Positions 1 to 7,058 are shown, numbered from the stretch's first letter. The stretch: DNA of 18,129 nt from an uncultured Collinsella sp. (GCA_902495525.1 CABUXL010000033.1:1-18129), one strand, 5' to 3'. Numbers and translations: made by a program. Notes: generated by a model from the sequence alone, not told the origin.

Positions 1-118
1 ACCTCGTGTACTATCGTGAGGAGCGGATCAAGAAGTCCCTCGGGTGGCTGAGCCCGATGGAGTACCGCAGGAAGCTTGGATACGCCTAGGCGCGGTCCAA
101 GAAATCGTCCGCACCCCC
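1..118 (+). mobile_element. Right-hand end of an IS3-family insertion sequence
   Basis: The window opens inside the 3' end of an IS3-type transposase gene (stop at 87-89). About 18 bases after the stop lies GTCCGCACCCCC (107-118), which I take as the likely terminal inverted-repeat region, because IS3-family ends lie just outside orfB. The exact tip and any target duplication cannot be fixed, since the left end of this copy is outside the window. The element ends some 40 bases from the stop of niaR, so it may have displaced the natural terminator of the nad operon. Confidence 0.6.
3..89 (+). CDS. IS3-family transposase (OrfB), C-terminal fragment
   Basis: Only the last 28 codons are present, ending at TAG 87-89. 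They read LVYYREERIKKSLGWLSPME followed by YRRKLGYA. The pattern Y-x-x-x-R-I-x-x-x-L-G-x-L-S-P-x-x-Y-R is the usual C-terminal tail of the DDE integrase (rve) domain in IS3/IS150-type transposases. Nothing can be said about activity because the DDE residues lie upstream of the window. The gene continues off the left edge. Confidence 0.85.
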   Translation, partial: LVYYREERIKKSLGWLSPMEYRRKLGYA

Positions 119-160
119 TTTTAGGAACTATTTCACCGCAACTTATAGATGCGGCGTCGA

Positions 161-706
161 CTAGGACAAATCGTCTTCGTAGGGCATCAGGTCTGCCAGA
201 TAGCCCTTCTCCTTGAGCATGGCCTCGATCTCGTCGAGGGTTTGCTCGTCCTCTGCCGCAATGCGATGGAAGTGATAGCCGCTCGTCACCGTTAGGAGCG
301 GAAAGCTCTTGCCGCTCTCGATATCGTGCAGGTAGCGCTCAACATCTCGACGATTGCGAATGTCCAGGTCGGCCGTGATCTTACCGTACACGCGGTGATT
401 GACGATCACGTTGAGCACGGCGCCGCCGGCGTCGACGATACTCGTGAGCTCATCGCCTGCCTGCTCCACGCCGTGGCGAACCTTGACCAAGCGCGTGGGC
501 ACAGCGGGGCTGCTGGGGGCCTCCTGCAGCACGTAGCCGCGATTGGTCGCCACGATATCGTGCCCATCGGCACGCAGCAGGGCGATGTCTTGCACGACAA
601 CCTGGCGGCTCACACCCACCTCGCGAGCAAGTGCACTGCCGGAGACGGGGTCTTTGGCTCGCTCGAGCACGCCCATGATGGCACGGCGACGCTCGCGGGC
701 GTCCAT
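161..706 (-). CDS. niaR: NiaR-type niacin-responsive transcriptional repressor (HTH + 3H domain)
   Basis: A 181-aa protein with an N-terminal winged helix-turn-helix (about residues 5-60; recognition region GSALAREVGVSRQVVVQDIA) and a C-terminal 3H domain (about 70-175). The three-histidine pattern is complete: VRHG (H78), VNHRVYG (H104) and GYHFH (H145, H147), with E86 also in place. H78, E86, H145 and H147 line up with the metal ligands I recall for the Thermotoga NiaR (TM1602). In Bacillus and Thermotoga, NiaR (YrxA) represses NAD synthesis and niacin uptake genes when nicotinate is present. The ATG overlaps the nadC stop by one base (TAATG), so the two are translationally coupled and the repressor is co-transcribed with its presumed targets. 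That implies negative feedback through the palindrome upstream of nadA. Length and domain order are normal. Confidence 0.9.
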   Translation of the reverse strand: MDARERRRAIMGVLERAKDPVSGSALAREVGVSRQVVVQDIALLRADGHDIVATNRGYVLQEAPSSPAVPTRLVKVRHGVEQAGDELTSIVDAGGAVLNVIVNHRVYGKITADLDIRNRRDVERYLHDIESGKSFPLLTVTSGYHFHRIAAEDEQTLDEIEAMLKEKGYLADLMPYEDDLS

Positions 707-1566
707 TATTTACCGTCCAGCAGACGCAGGTGCTTAAGCGAGAGGTCGAGAATCGGCGCAGAGTGCGTCAACGCCCCCGAGCTAATATAGTCGACACCCA
801 GGTCGGCGAGCGCGCGAATATTGTCGGCGTCCACGTTGCCCGAACACTCGGTCTTGGCGCGACCGGCGATAAGCTCGATGGCGGCGGCCATGTCGTCATG
901 GGTCATGTTGTCGAGCATGATGATGTCGGCGCCGGCCTCCACGGCCTCGCGCACCATGTCCAGGTTCTCGCACTCAATCTCGACCGTCGTGGTAAACGAT
1001 GCATGGGCGCGCGCCATCTCGATCGCACGCGTCACGCCACCGGCGGCATCGATGTGGTTGTCCTTGAGCATGACGGCCGTCGACAGGTTGTAACGGTGGT
1101 TGCTGCCGCCGCCAATCTCAACCGCCGCCTTCTCAAACACGCGCATGCCCGGCGTGGTCTTGCGCGTGTCAACGAGCACGGTCTTGGTTCCCTCGAGCGC
1201 CGCGGCCATGCTGTGCGTGTAGGTAGCGATGCCGCTCATGCGCTGCAGGTAGTTGAGTGCCACGCGCTCGCCCGAAAGCAGCACGCGCGCGTCGCCGCGC
1301 ACCTGGCCCACATGGTCGCCGGCGTGCACCTCGTCGCCATCGACGACATCAAACAGCACCGAGCTCTGCGGATCCAGCAACTCAAAGGTGCGGGCAAACA
1401 CATCCAAGCCGGCGATGATGCCGTCGGCCTTGGCGATAAGCTCCACTGTGGCGGGGCGCGCCGTGGGGCACACGCTCGCCGTGCTCACGTCCTCAAACGT
1501 AATGTCCTCGCGCAGAGCCTGCAGAATCAGATCATCGACGACGAGCTTCATGGTAATGGGATTCAT
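706..1566 (-). CDS. nadC: Nicotinate-nucleotide pyrophosphorylase (quinolinate phosphoribosyltransferase, carboxylating)
   Basis: This 286-aa enzyme converts quinolinate and PRPP to nicotinate mononucleotide, CO2 and PPi, the last step of the de novo NAD branch encoded here. Family signatures are intact: SGERVALNYLQRMSGIAT (98-115), DTRKTTPGMR (133-142), the GGGSNHRYNLSTAVMLKDNH block (152-171), ECENLD, and ADIIMLDNM near the C-terminal half of the barrel. The Arg/Lys/His residues that bind quinolinate and phosphate (R135, K136, R158, K168 by this numbering) are present. The ATG at 1566 is preceded by GGAGGAG lying in the last codons of nadB. Only three bases separate the nadB stop from this ATG. 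A second in-frame ATG five codons later is possible but is less well spaced. The gene is complete and of usual length. Confidence 0.95.
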   Translation of the reverse strand: MNPITMKLVVDDLILQALREDITFEDVSTASVCPTARPATVELIAKADGIIAGLDVFARTFELLDPQSSVLFDVVDGDEVHAGDHVGQVRGDARVLLSGERVALNYLQRMSGIATYTHSMAAALEGTKTVLVDTRKTTPGMRVFEKAAVEIGGGSNHRYNLSTAVMLKDNHIDAAGGVTRAIEMARAHASFTTTVEIECENLDMVREAVEAGADIIMLDNMTHDDMAAAIELIAGRAKTECSGNVDADNIRALADLGVDYISSGALTHSAPILDLSLKHLRLLDGK

Positions 1567-1569
1567 GGT

Positions 1570-2946
1570 CTACTCCTCCACGGCCTGCGTGCCGGCGGCA
1601 CGGGCCAAATCATCGATTGCCAGGGTGTCGGCGCTTAGGGCGCGATGACGGCCATCGAGCGCGGGCTCGCCCGCCTGCTCCACGGCCAGCGACCCGCCGG
1701 TACGCATATACCACGCGGCGCGACGACCCCAGACCAGCGCCTCGAGCAGGCTGTTTGATGCAAGGCGGTTCTTGCCGTGAACGCCGTTGCAAGCCGTCTC
1801 GCCGGCGGCGTAGAGCTCGGGCATCGAGGTGCGGCCGTCCTTGTCGACCCACACGCCGCCCATAAAGTAGTGCTGCGTGGGCGTGACGGGGATGGGCTCA
1901 TCCAGGATGTCGCGACCGTCCTCCAGGCAGCGCGCGCGGATGTTGGCAAAGTGCCCGGTCACCACGTCGCGCTCGACGGGGGCAAAGCTCAGCCACTCGT
2001 GCTCGGTGCCGTCCTGCTTCATCTGCTCGCGAATAGCGGCGGCGACCACGTCGCGCGGCTGCAGCTCGTCGGTAAAGCGCTCGCCGGCGGCGTTGAGCAG
2101 AATCGCGCCCTCACCGCGGCAGCTCTCGCTGATCAGGAAGGTGCGACCCGGCTGCGGCGAGAACAATCCCGTGGGGTGAATCTGCACGTAGTCCAGGTGC
2201 TCCATCGTAATGCCGTGCTCCTGCGCGATGTAGCAGGCGTCGCCGGTGAGCTGCGGGAAGTTGGTGGAGTGATCGTACACGCCGCCGATGCCACCCGTCG
2301 CCCACAATGTATGGCGAGCATGAATCTCAAACGGTTCACCGGTATGCACGCCCTCGACGGCATGTGCCAGCTCGTCGGCGGGGCGGACCGAATCGCCCTC
2401 GTCCACGGCAACAGCGACGACACCAGTGCACACTGTGGCCCCATCGCGCTCGGCCGTCAGGATGTCGGTCATGGCCACGTGCTCAAGAATCTGCACGTTG
2501 TCCAGCTTGCGGACAGCCTGGAGCAGCTTGGTCGTAATCTCCTTGCCCGTAATGTCGGCATGGAAGGCGATACGCGGACGGCTGTGCGCGCCCTCGCGGG
2601 TAAAGTCGAGGCCGCCATCGGCCTTGCGCTCAAAGTCCACGCCCATCGCCAGCAGGTCGTTGATGACCGAGCGGCTCGAGCGAATCATGATGTCTACGCT
2701 CTCGCGGCGGTTCTCGTAGTGACCGGCGTGCATGGTGTCCTCAAAGAAGGCATCGTAGTCCGAGCCCTCGGGCAGCACGCAGATGCCGCCCTGCGCGAGC
2801 ATCGAATCGCACTCGTCGACCGCGCCCTTGGAGAGCATGATCACGCGCGTGCTCGTCGGCAGATTGAGGGCAGCGTATAGGCCAGCCACGCCGCAGCCGG
2901 CAATGACGACGTCGCACTCCATGTCGGAGTATTGCTTGGTTTCCAC
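1570..2946 (-). CDS. nadB: L-aspartate oxidase, short form
   Basis: A flavoprotein that oxidises L-aspartate to iminoaspartate for NadA. It shows the FAD-binding GCGVAG motif (residues 17-22), the SMLAQGG region, EGAHSRPR, HPTGL, SCRGEG, the PVTPTQHYFMGG block, and a C-terminal FAD-contact region that includes NRLASNSLLEALVWGRRAAW. I place the start at GTG 2946, because AGGGAGAGGA lies five bases upstream. The open frame extends to an ATG at 2991, but that codon lies inside a 35-bp palindrome and has no ribosome site. From the GTG the protein is 458 aa, shorter than the roughly 510-540 aa of E. coli or B. subtilis NadB. Only about 50 residues follow the RRAAWYM segment, so the usual C-terminal helical domain is mostly absent. 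It sits between nadA and nadC in one operon. Confidence 0.93.
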   Translation of the reverse strand: METKQYSDMECDVVIAGCGVAGLYAALNLPTSTRVIMLSKGAVDECDSMLAQGGICVLPEGSDYDAFFEDTMHAGHYENRRESVDIMIRSSRSVINDLLAMGVDFERKADGGLDFTREGAHSRPRIAFHADITGKEITTKLLQAVRKLDNVQILEHVAMTDILTAERDGATVCTGVVAVAVDEGDSVRPADELAHAVEGVHTGEPFEIHARHTLWATGGIGGVYDHSTNFPQLTGDACYIAQEHGITMEHLDYVQIHPTGLFSPQPGRTFLISESCRGEGAILLNAAGERFTDELQPRDVVAAAIREQMKQDGTEHEWLSFAPVERDVVTGHFANIRARCLEDGRDILDEPIPVTPTQHYFMGGVWVDKDGRTSMPELYAAGETACNGVHGKNRLASNSLLEALVWGRRAAWYMRTGGSLAVEQAGEPALDGRHRALSADTLAIDDLARAAGTQAVEE

Positions 2947-2964
2947 AGGAATCCTCTCCCTTGT

Positions 2965-2999
2965 AATGTGACATAAGGGGCCGCCCCTCATGTCACATT
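2965..2999. repeat. 35-bp near-perfect palindrome between nadA and nadB
   Basis: The arms are AATGTGACATAAGGGGC and its near-exact reverse complement ending in ATGTCACATT, with one mismatch and a very small loop. It fills almost the whole gap between the nadA stop (3003-3005) and the nadB ribosome site. There is no T-run after it on the minus strand, so it is not a classic terminator. Its sequence is unrelated to the palindrome upstream of nadA. It may set nadA/nadB message stability or act as a second protein site. Confidence 0.75.
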
Positions 3000-3002
3000 G
3001 TT

Positions 3003-4028
3003 TTAGCGCGCTGCGTACTCGAGCATGCGGTCGAGCGTGAGCTTGGCCTGGTCGGCGGCCTCATCCGACACGCCGATCTTCACCTCGCCCTCGCCCGTCT
3101 CTAGGCAGCGTACGAGTTTTTCGAGCGTGATGAGATCCATGTTGACGCAGGTGGGTTGCACCGCGGGGAAGTAGAACTTTTTGCCGGTGCCCTGGCAGCG
3201 GCGCTCGAGCTCGTAGAGCACGCCGCGGACCGTCACGATGATGAACTCGCTGGCGTCCGACTCCTCGGCATACTTGATGATGCCGGCGGTGGAGCCGATG
3301 TAGTCGGCCTCGGCCAGGACGTCGGCCTTGCACTCAGGATGCGCCAGCACGAGCGCGTCGGGATGGGCCTCCGCCGCGTCGACGATCTGCTCGACGGTGA
3401 TGATGTGGTGGCGCGGGCAGTAGCCCTTGTTGAGAATGACGTGCTTTTGCGGCACCTGCTCGGCTACGAAGCGGCCCAAGTTTTGATCGGGGATGAACAG
3501 GACATGCTGCTGCGGCAGCTCAGACACGATCTTGACGGCGTTGGAGCTGGTGACGCACACGTCGCTCCAGCTCTTGATCTCGACCGTGGAGTTGACGTAG
3601 CAGACGACAGCCAGGTCGTCGCCGTACTCGGCGCGCGCCGCGTCGACCGTCTCGCGCTTGACCATGTGCGCCATGGGACAGTCCGCGCCCGGCTCGGGCA
3701 GCAGCACGGTCTTAGTGGGATTGAGCAGCTTGGCGCTCTCGCCCATAAACTCCACGCCGCACAACACGATGGTCTGCTGCGGCAGGCTTTTGGCGAGCTT
3801 TGCCAGGTAGAAGCTATCGCCGACGTAATCGGCAACGGCTTGGACCTCGGGCGCCACGTAATAGTGCGCCAGGATCACCGCGTCACGTTGGGTTTTTAGT
3901 TGCTGAATGGCCTCGACGAGCTCTGCGGGCACCAGTGCCGCGCGCTCCGTTGCCGTCGTTGCCGATGCTAGGCCGGCCGCGATATCGCGTGCAAGCTCCG
4001 ACGCATCCATGTTCGCGCTCTGTGCCAT
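3003..4028 (-). CDS. nadA: Quinolinate synthase (4Fe-4S)
   Basis: This 341-aa enzyme condenses iminoaspartate with dihydroxyacetone phosphate to give quinolinate, using an oxygen-sensitive [4Fe-4S] cluster. The three likely cluster cysteines are C90 (IVLCGVEFMGES), C204 (NKGYCPRHH) and C294 (QPTCVNMD). Their spacing (114 and 90 residues) resembles the long B. subtilis-type NadA (C110, C230, C320) rather than the shorter Thermotoga type. The substrate-binding AHYYVAPEVQ segment and the NSTVEIKS and TSSNA motifs are present. I chose ATG 4028: AGAGGGG lies five bases upstream, while a TTG one codon earlier would be too close. It is the first gene of nadA-nadB-nadC-niaR. Its promoter lies within a large palindrome about 40 bases upstream. 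Confidence 0.94.
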   Translation of the reverse strand: MAQSANMDASELARDIAAGLASATTATERAALVPAELVEAIQQLKTQRDAVILAHYYVAPEVQAVADYVGDSFYLAKLAKSLPQQTIVLCGVEFMGESAKLLNPTKTVLLPEPGADCPMAHMVKRETVDAARAEYGDDLAVVCYVNSTVEIKSWSDVCVTSSNAVKIVSELPQQHVLFIPDQNLGRFVAEQVPQKHVILNKGYCPRHHIITVEQIVDAAEAHPDALVLAHPECKADVLAEADYIGSTAGIIKYAEESDASEFIIVTVRGVLYELERRCQGTGKKFYFPAVQPTCVNMDLITLEKLVRCLETGEGEVKIGVSDEAADQAKLTLDRMLEYAAR

Positions 4029-4063
4029 CAAGGCCCCTCTCTTTTGGCGAATCTTGGGGCTTT

Positions 4064-4092
4064 AGTATGACACCTAGGTTTACAGCTGACAA
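4064..4092 (-). promoter_or_regulatory. Promoter of the nadABC-niaR operon
   Basis: On the minus strand, TTGTCA (4087-4092) and CATACT (4064-4069) are separated by exactly 17 bases, matching the sigma-70-type consensus at 5/6 and 4/6 positions. Transcription would start near 4057, leaving a leader of about 30 bases before the nadA ATG. The -35 box and spacer are covered by the palindrome at 4070-4113, the layout expected for repression by blocking RNA polymerase. Confidence 0.7.
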
Positions 4093-4113
4093 GACAGCTG
4101 TAAACCTAGGTGT
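4070..4113. promoter_or_regulatory. Perfect 19-bp-arm palindrome: candidate NiaR operator
   Basis: The left arm 4070-4088 (ACACCTAGGTTTACAGCTG) is the exact reverse complement of the right arm 4095-4113, with a six-base centre. The inner part (TTTACAGCTG, six bases, CAGCTGTAAA) and the outer CACCTAGG/CCTAGGTG are each dyadic, so a dimer or two stacked dimers could bind. It overlaps the nadA promoter and the operon encodes its own NiaR, so NiaR is the natural ligand. The assignment to NiaR is an inference from position. Confidence 0.7.
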
Positions 4114-4255
4114 AAAGTTGAAATAAAGATTCAATCATATGGCAGGTCCATTTTCGAACTGGCAAGCTGAGGATAGCCGAGCTCTCGATAGCGCAGGAAG
4201 CATCTTTCGCCACCGCAATACCGCTCGGCGCGAGTTGCACGCCGTGGGGCGCAAA

Positions 4256-4286
4256 CGGTCCGCACCCCCACAAGCGGTCCGCACCC
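4256..4286. repeat. Two 12-bp direct repeats upstream of the response regulator gene
   Basis: CGGTCCGCACCC occurs at 4256-4267 and again at 4275-4286, a 19-base period, ending 34 bases before the LytTR regulator ATG. LytTR-domain proteins bind paired direct repeats about two helical turns apart, so this could be an autoregulatory site. GTCCGCACCCCC is also found at the IS3 end (107-118), so an IS-derived remnant is a competing explanation. The rest of the 4114-4320 gap holds nothing else I can assign. Confidence 0.45.
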
Positions 4287-4320
4287 AATGTGGCAAAATC
4301 GAACTACTTAAGGGGGCCGA

Positions 4321-5043
4321 ATGCTCAAGATTATTGCCTGCGACGATGACGTCGCTTTTCTAGATAGACTGCACCGAATGATCGACCGTTGGTCGAGCGA
4401 GACGGGCACGGCGGTCGACGTTGCGCTCGTTACGCGTGGCGAGGACCTGCTGGCCCGCCATGCCGCATCGCGCGCCGACATCATTCTGCTCGACATGATC
4501 ATGCCGCTCGTCAACGGCATGGACACCGCACGCGAACTGCGCCAGGCCGACACCGCCGTGCGCCTGGTGTTCCTCACCTCGTCGCCCGAGTTCGCGCTGG
4601 AATCCTACGAGGTCCGCGCCTTCGACTATCTGCTCAAGCCCGTGACTTACGAACGCCTGGCGCGATTACTCGACGAGCTTTCGAGCATGCGCCCGGCGGC
4701 AACCGACGAGCTCGTGATCAAAACTTCCTTTGGCTACCACGCCCTGCGCCTGTCCGACATCGAATATGCCGAGGCGCGCAACAAGCACGTGGTCTTCCAC
4801 CTGCGCGACGGACGCGATATCGAGGCACTCGAGTCGTTCCGCAGCGTCGAGGACCGCTTGGAGCAAAACGCGGTCTTCTTTAAATGCCACCGCAGCTACC
4901 AGGTCAACCTGCGCAATATCGATCACTTTGACCGCACGGACATCGTCATGCGCTCGGGCGCGTGCATCCCGCTTTCGCGCAGCTGCAAGCAGGGATTCCA
5001 AGACGCCTACTTTGCGGCGCGCTTTGAGGGTGGGAGACGCTGA
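4321..5043 (+). CDS. LytTR-family response regulator (AgrA/LytR type)
   Basis: A 240-aa two-domain regulator. The receiver domain spans about residues 2-120, with the acidic pocket D8-D10, phosphoacceptor D58 (ILLDMIMP), T86 and K106 (FDYLLKPV), all canonical. A LytTR DNA-binding domain follows at about 130-235. Features include IEYAEARNKHVVFHLRDG, FKCHRSYQVNLRNI and a PLSRS-like segment near the end, all typical of LytTR beta-strand DNA binders. AAGGGGG precedes the ATG by four bases. The stop overlaps the ATG of the kinase gene by one base, so the two are co-translated partners. Such pairs control bacteriocin, competence, virulence or membrane-stress genes; nothing here names the target. 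Twin direct repeats upstream (4256-4286) may be its own binding site. Confidence 0.9.
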   Translation: MLKIIACDDDVAFLDRLHRMIDRWSSETGTAVDVALVTRGEDLLARHAASRADIILLDMIMPLVNGMDTARELRQADTAVRLVFLTSSPEFALESYEVRAFDYLLKPVTYERLARLLDELSSMRPAATDELVIKTSFGYHALRLSDIEYAEARNKHVVFHLRDGRDIEALESFRSVEDRLEQNAVFFKCHRSYQVNLRNIDHFDRTDIVMRSGACIPLSRSCKQGFQDAYFAARFEGGRR

Positions 5044-6320
5044 TGGTCTCCTCGGTCGAAATGGTCCTTTGGGCAATCCACCACGCCACGACGCTGCTCT
5101 TTGGCGTCTTTGCCTCGGCGGCACTGTGCGGTGTCGAGATCAACCGGCGTCATGCGCTTGAACTGGTGTTGGTCGGTGCCGTAACCGGATGCGCATTTGG
5201 CCTCGCCAATGCCGTCGGCGGCGAGCTTTTCGCCCGTCAGGCATATCCGTTCGTCGTGCATCTGCCACTCGTCATCTATCTGTGCGCGCGCTATCGCCTG
5301 AGCCCGCTGCTCGTTATGCTGGGCGTCACCAGTGCTTACCTGAGCTGCCAGTTTAGCAACTGGATGGGCATCGCCGCGCTCGCCGCCACCGAGTCGCAAA
5401 TCGCGTACTACGTGGCACGCATTATCACCACGGCCGTCGTCTTTGCGATCCTGCTGCATTGGGCAAGCGACATCGGTCCGCGCCTGGCGGTCAAAAGCCC
5501 TACCGAGCTCGAGATTCTGCTCATCCTGCCGCTCGTCTACTACATCTTTGACTACGCCACCAACGTCTACACCACGCTCTTCCACTCGGGTTCCGTGGTG
5601 ACGGTTGAGTTTTTAGCGTTTGCGCTTTGCGCGTTCTACCTTATGTTTCTTGCTGTGTATCTGCGCGAATACGAGGCGAAGGAAATCGCCGAGCGCGAGC
5701 GCTGGATGCTCGCGACCCGCGACAGCGCAGCTATCAAAGAGCTCGAGGCTTGGCGCCAATCTGGACGTGAGCTTTCAGTCCTCCGCCATGACATGCGGCA
5801 CTTCCTGCGCGGCCTTGCGGCTTTGATCGAGGAGGGCCACATCGACGAGGCGCTCGAGCGCATCGACGAGCTCTGTGAGACGAACGACCGCACCGCCGTG
5901 CGCCGCTACTGCGCCAACGACACGGTCAATATCGCGCTTTCGTCATTTAGCTCCGATATCAACCGAAACGGCATCACCGCCGATTTGCGCGCCGCCGTGC
6001 CCGAGAGCGTCCATGTAGCCGACGTCGATCTGTTTAGCGTGCTCTCAAACGCCCTGGACAACGCCATCGTCGCCGCAAGCGCCGCTCCCCAGGGCAAGCG
6101 ATTTGTCGATCTTGACTTGCGTTGCGAGGACGGTCAACTGCTCCTTTTGGTCTCCAACACGTTTGGGCGCCCGCCGCGCATGGTCGACGGCATGCCCGTA
6201 GCCGGGCACACCGGACACGGCTTTGGAACCAAGAGCATTAAGCTTGCCGTCGAGCGCATGAACGGCAACTGCCAGTTCCGCATCAACGGCGACCGATTTG
6301 AACTGCGCGCCGTGATGTAG
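5043..6320 (+). CDS. GHKL sensor histidine kinase (AgrC/HPK10-like)
   Basis: A 425-aa membrane kinase, partner of the preceding LytTR regulator. The N-terminal ~205 residues are hydrophobic, with about six membrane segments (roughly 8-30, 38-58, 68-82, 86-105, 120-140, 155-205 with breaks). A helical linker with many charged residues follows. The phosphoacceptor is H249 in VLRHDMRHFL, the RHD pattern of the AgrC/HPK10 dimerisation helix. The ATPase domain has the N-box LSNALDNAI (334-342), SNTFGRPP, and the G-box GHGFGTKSI (391-399), matching HATPase_c_5/GHKL proteins. No pheromone precursor, AgrB-like peptidase or ABC exporter lies beside it, so the signal may be encoded elsewhere or be a small molecule or membrane stress. 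It is the last gene of its two-gene unit. Confidence 0.9.
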   Translation: MVSSVEMVLWAIHHATTLLFGVFASAALCGVEINRRHALELVLVGAVTGCAFGLANAVGGELFARQAYPFVVHLPLVIYLCARYRLSPLLVMLGVTSAYLSCQFSNWMGIAALAATESQIAYYVARIITTAVVFAILLHWASDIGPRLAVKSPTELEILLILPLVYYIFDYATNVYTTLFHSGSVVTVEFLAFALCAFYLMFLAVYLREYEAKEIAERERWMLATRDSAAIKELEAWRQSGRELSVLRHDMRHFLRGLAALIEEGHIDEALERIDELCETNDRTAVRRYCANDTVNIALSSFSSDINRNGITADLRAAVPESVHVADVDLFSVLSNALDNAIVAASAAPQGKRFVDLDLRCEDGQLLLLVSNTFGRPPRMVDGMPVAGHTGHGFGTKSIKLAVERMNGNCQFRINGDRFELRAVM

Positions 6321-6332
6321 GGACGCGACAGG

Positions 6333-6402
6333 CCGGCAGCCGCGTTCGACCCGCTGGGGCTGCCTTGTCGGCGCCGGACCGCTACAGCGGCGCGGCTGCC
6401 GG
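6333..6402. terminator. Convergent inverted repeat between kinase gene and UDG-like gene
   Basis: CCGGCAGCCGCG (6333-6344) is repeated as its exact reverse complement at 6391-6402. The 46 bases between include a further CTGCC/GGCAG pairing possibility. It straddles the end of the minus-strand gene whose stop is at 6382. Without a T-run it is only a tentative two-way terminator for the convergent genes. Confidence 0.35.
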
Positions 6403-6957
6403 GGTCAGCTGTTTGATGTATGCCCACATGCGCTGCTTGGCGGCTTTGTCAGTGAGCGCCGCCTCAAAACCGTCGAGCGCGAGCACGCGACGACCCTGTA
6501 CATGGGCGACCAAGCCAGGCTTGAGCATAGCGGTATCAAAGTCGTCGATTGCCACAAGCATGTCGGCATAGGTCTCGCGCATGGTATCGGCCGCGCGATC
6601 GTCCAACAGCAGGACCGCCTCGGGGTCCAAGGCCTCGAGCGCCTCGCGGAACAGCTCGCACGGCAGGCCCTCGCCTGTCGCAACCGCTCCGTCACCCGCG
6701 CCGGCAACACTTGCCAACACGCAGAAATCCTCGGGCGCGTAGCCGATGGCACCGAGCGCCTTGCGCAGCGCGGCACCGTCCGGACCGGCAGCCAGCTCGC
6801 CGCCCGCACGCTCGGCATCGTCTAAATCACCTTTTACCAGCACAATCGGCGAGCACGCGTTGCCCGCGATACGCACGCCGCGACCCGCGAGCGATGCGAG
6901 CTCCTGCTCGGTCGCCTGGGCGATAGCTTCTTTTTTCTGGCTTTGTGACGTGGACAT
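6382..6957 (-). CDS. Uracil-DNA-glycosylase-fold-like protein, probably non-catalytic
   Basis: I do not recognise this 191-aa protein by name, but its layout follows family 4/5 uracil-DNA glycosylases. RGVRIAGNACSPIVLVKG (26-43) stands where these enzymes have the strand leading to GEAPG. GGELAAGPDGAALRKALGAIG (52-72) resembles the GxPFVGxxGxLLxxxLxxIG segment. LPCELFREALEALDPEAVLL (98-117) matches the C-x-x-x-L-x-x-Q-I-x-x-L-x-P-x-V region. LDGFEAALTDKAAKQRMWAYIKQL resembles the closing HPSxLLxxPxxKxxxWxDL motif. The catalytic GEAPG and HPS residues are replaced (KGDLD, LDG) and the iron-sulfur cysteines are missing, so glycosylase activity is unlikely. The ATG at 6957 has GGAGAG upstream; a longer start at 6987 has no ribosome site. 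It is divergent from trxA. The family call is from motif reading only. Confidence 0.55.
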   Translation of the reverse strand: MSTSQSQKKEAIAQATEQELASLAGRGVRIAGNACSPIVLVKGDLDDAERAGGELAAGPDGAALRKALGAIGYAPEDFCVLASVAGAGDGAVATGEGLPCELFREALEALDPEAVLLLDDRAADTMRETYADMLVAIDDFDTAMLKPGLVAHVQGRRVLALDGFEAALTDKAAKQRMWAYIKQLTPAAAPL

Positions 6958-6985
6958 GCGCTCTCCAATCGTTTGCGTGCCCACC

Positions 6986-6991
6986 ATTATA
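6986..6991 (-). promoter_or_regulatory. -10 box for the UDG-like gene
   Basis: A consensus TATAAT reads on the minus strand 29 bases before the ATG at 6957. No convincing -35 box lies 16-18 bases upstream, so this is a partial promoter call. It shares the short divergent region with trxA. Confidence 0.4.
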
Positions 6992-7058
6992 TAAAAGAGC
7001 CGACCGCGAGTGCTTGCTTTGCGGACCGTTGGGTATAAGCACGGTCGTACTGAGTTTT

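Noticed and set aside
1777..2880. 367-aa open frame antisense to nadB
   Set aside because: Same shadow effect; nadB is unmistakable on the minus strand.
2947..2991. Earlier ATG start for nadB (adds 15 residues)
   Set aside because: The ATG lies in the palindrome and lacks a ribosome site; GTG 2946 has a good one.
3156..3899. 247-aa open frame antisense to nadA
   Set aside because: Shadow frame rich in His/Asp/Leu/Val with no motif; nadA explains the region.
4139..4363. 74-aa ORF across the nadA-regulator gap
   Set aside because: No ribosome site, overlaps the regulator start, and no conserved motif; the gap looks regulatory.
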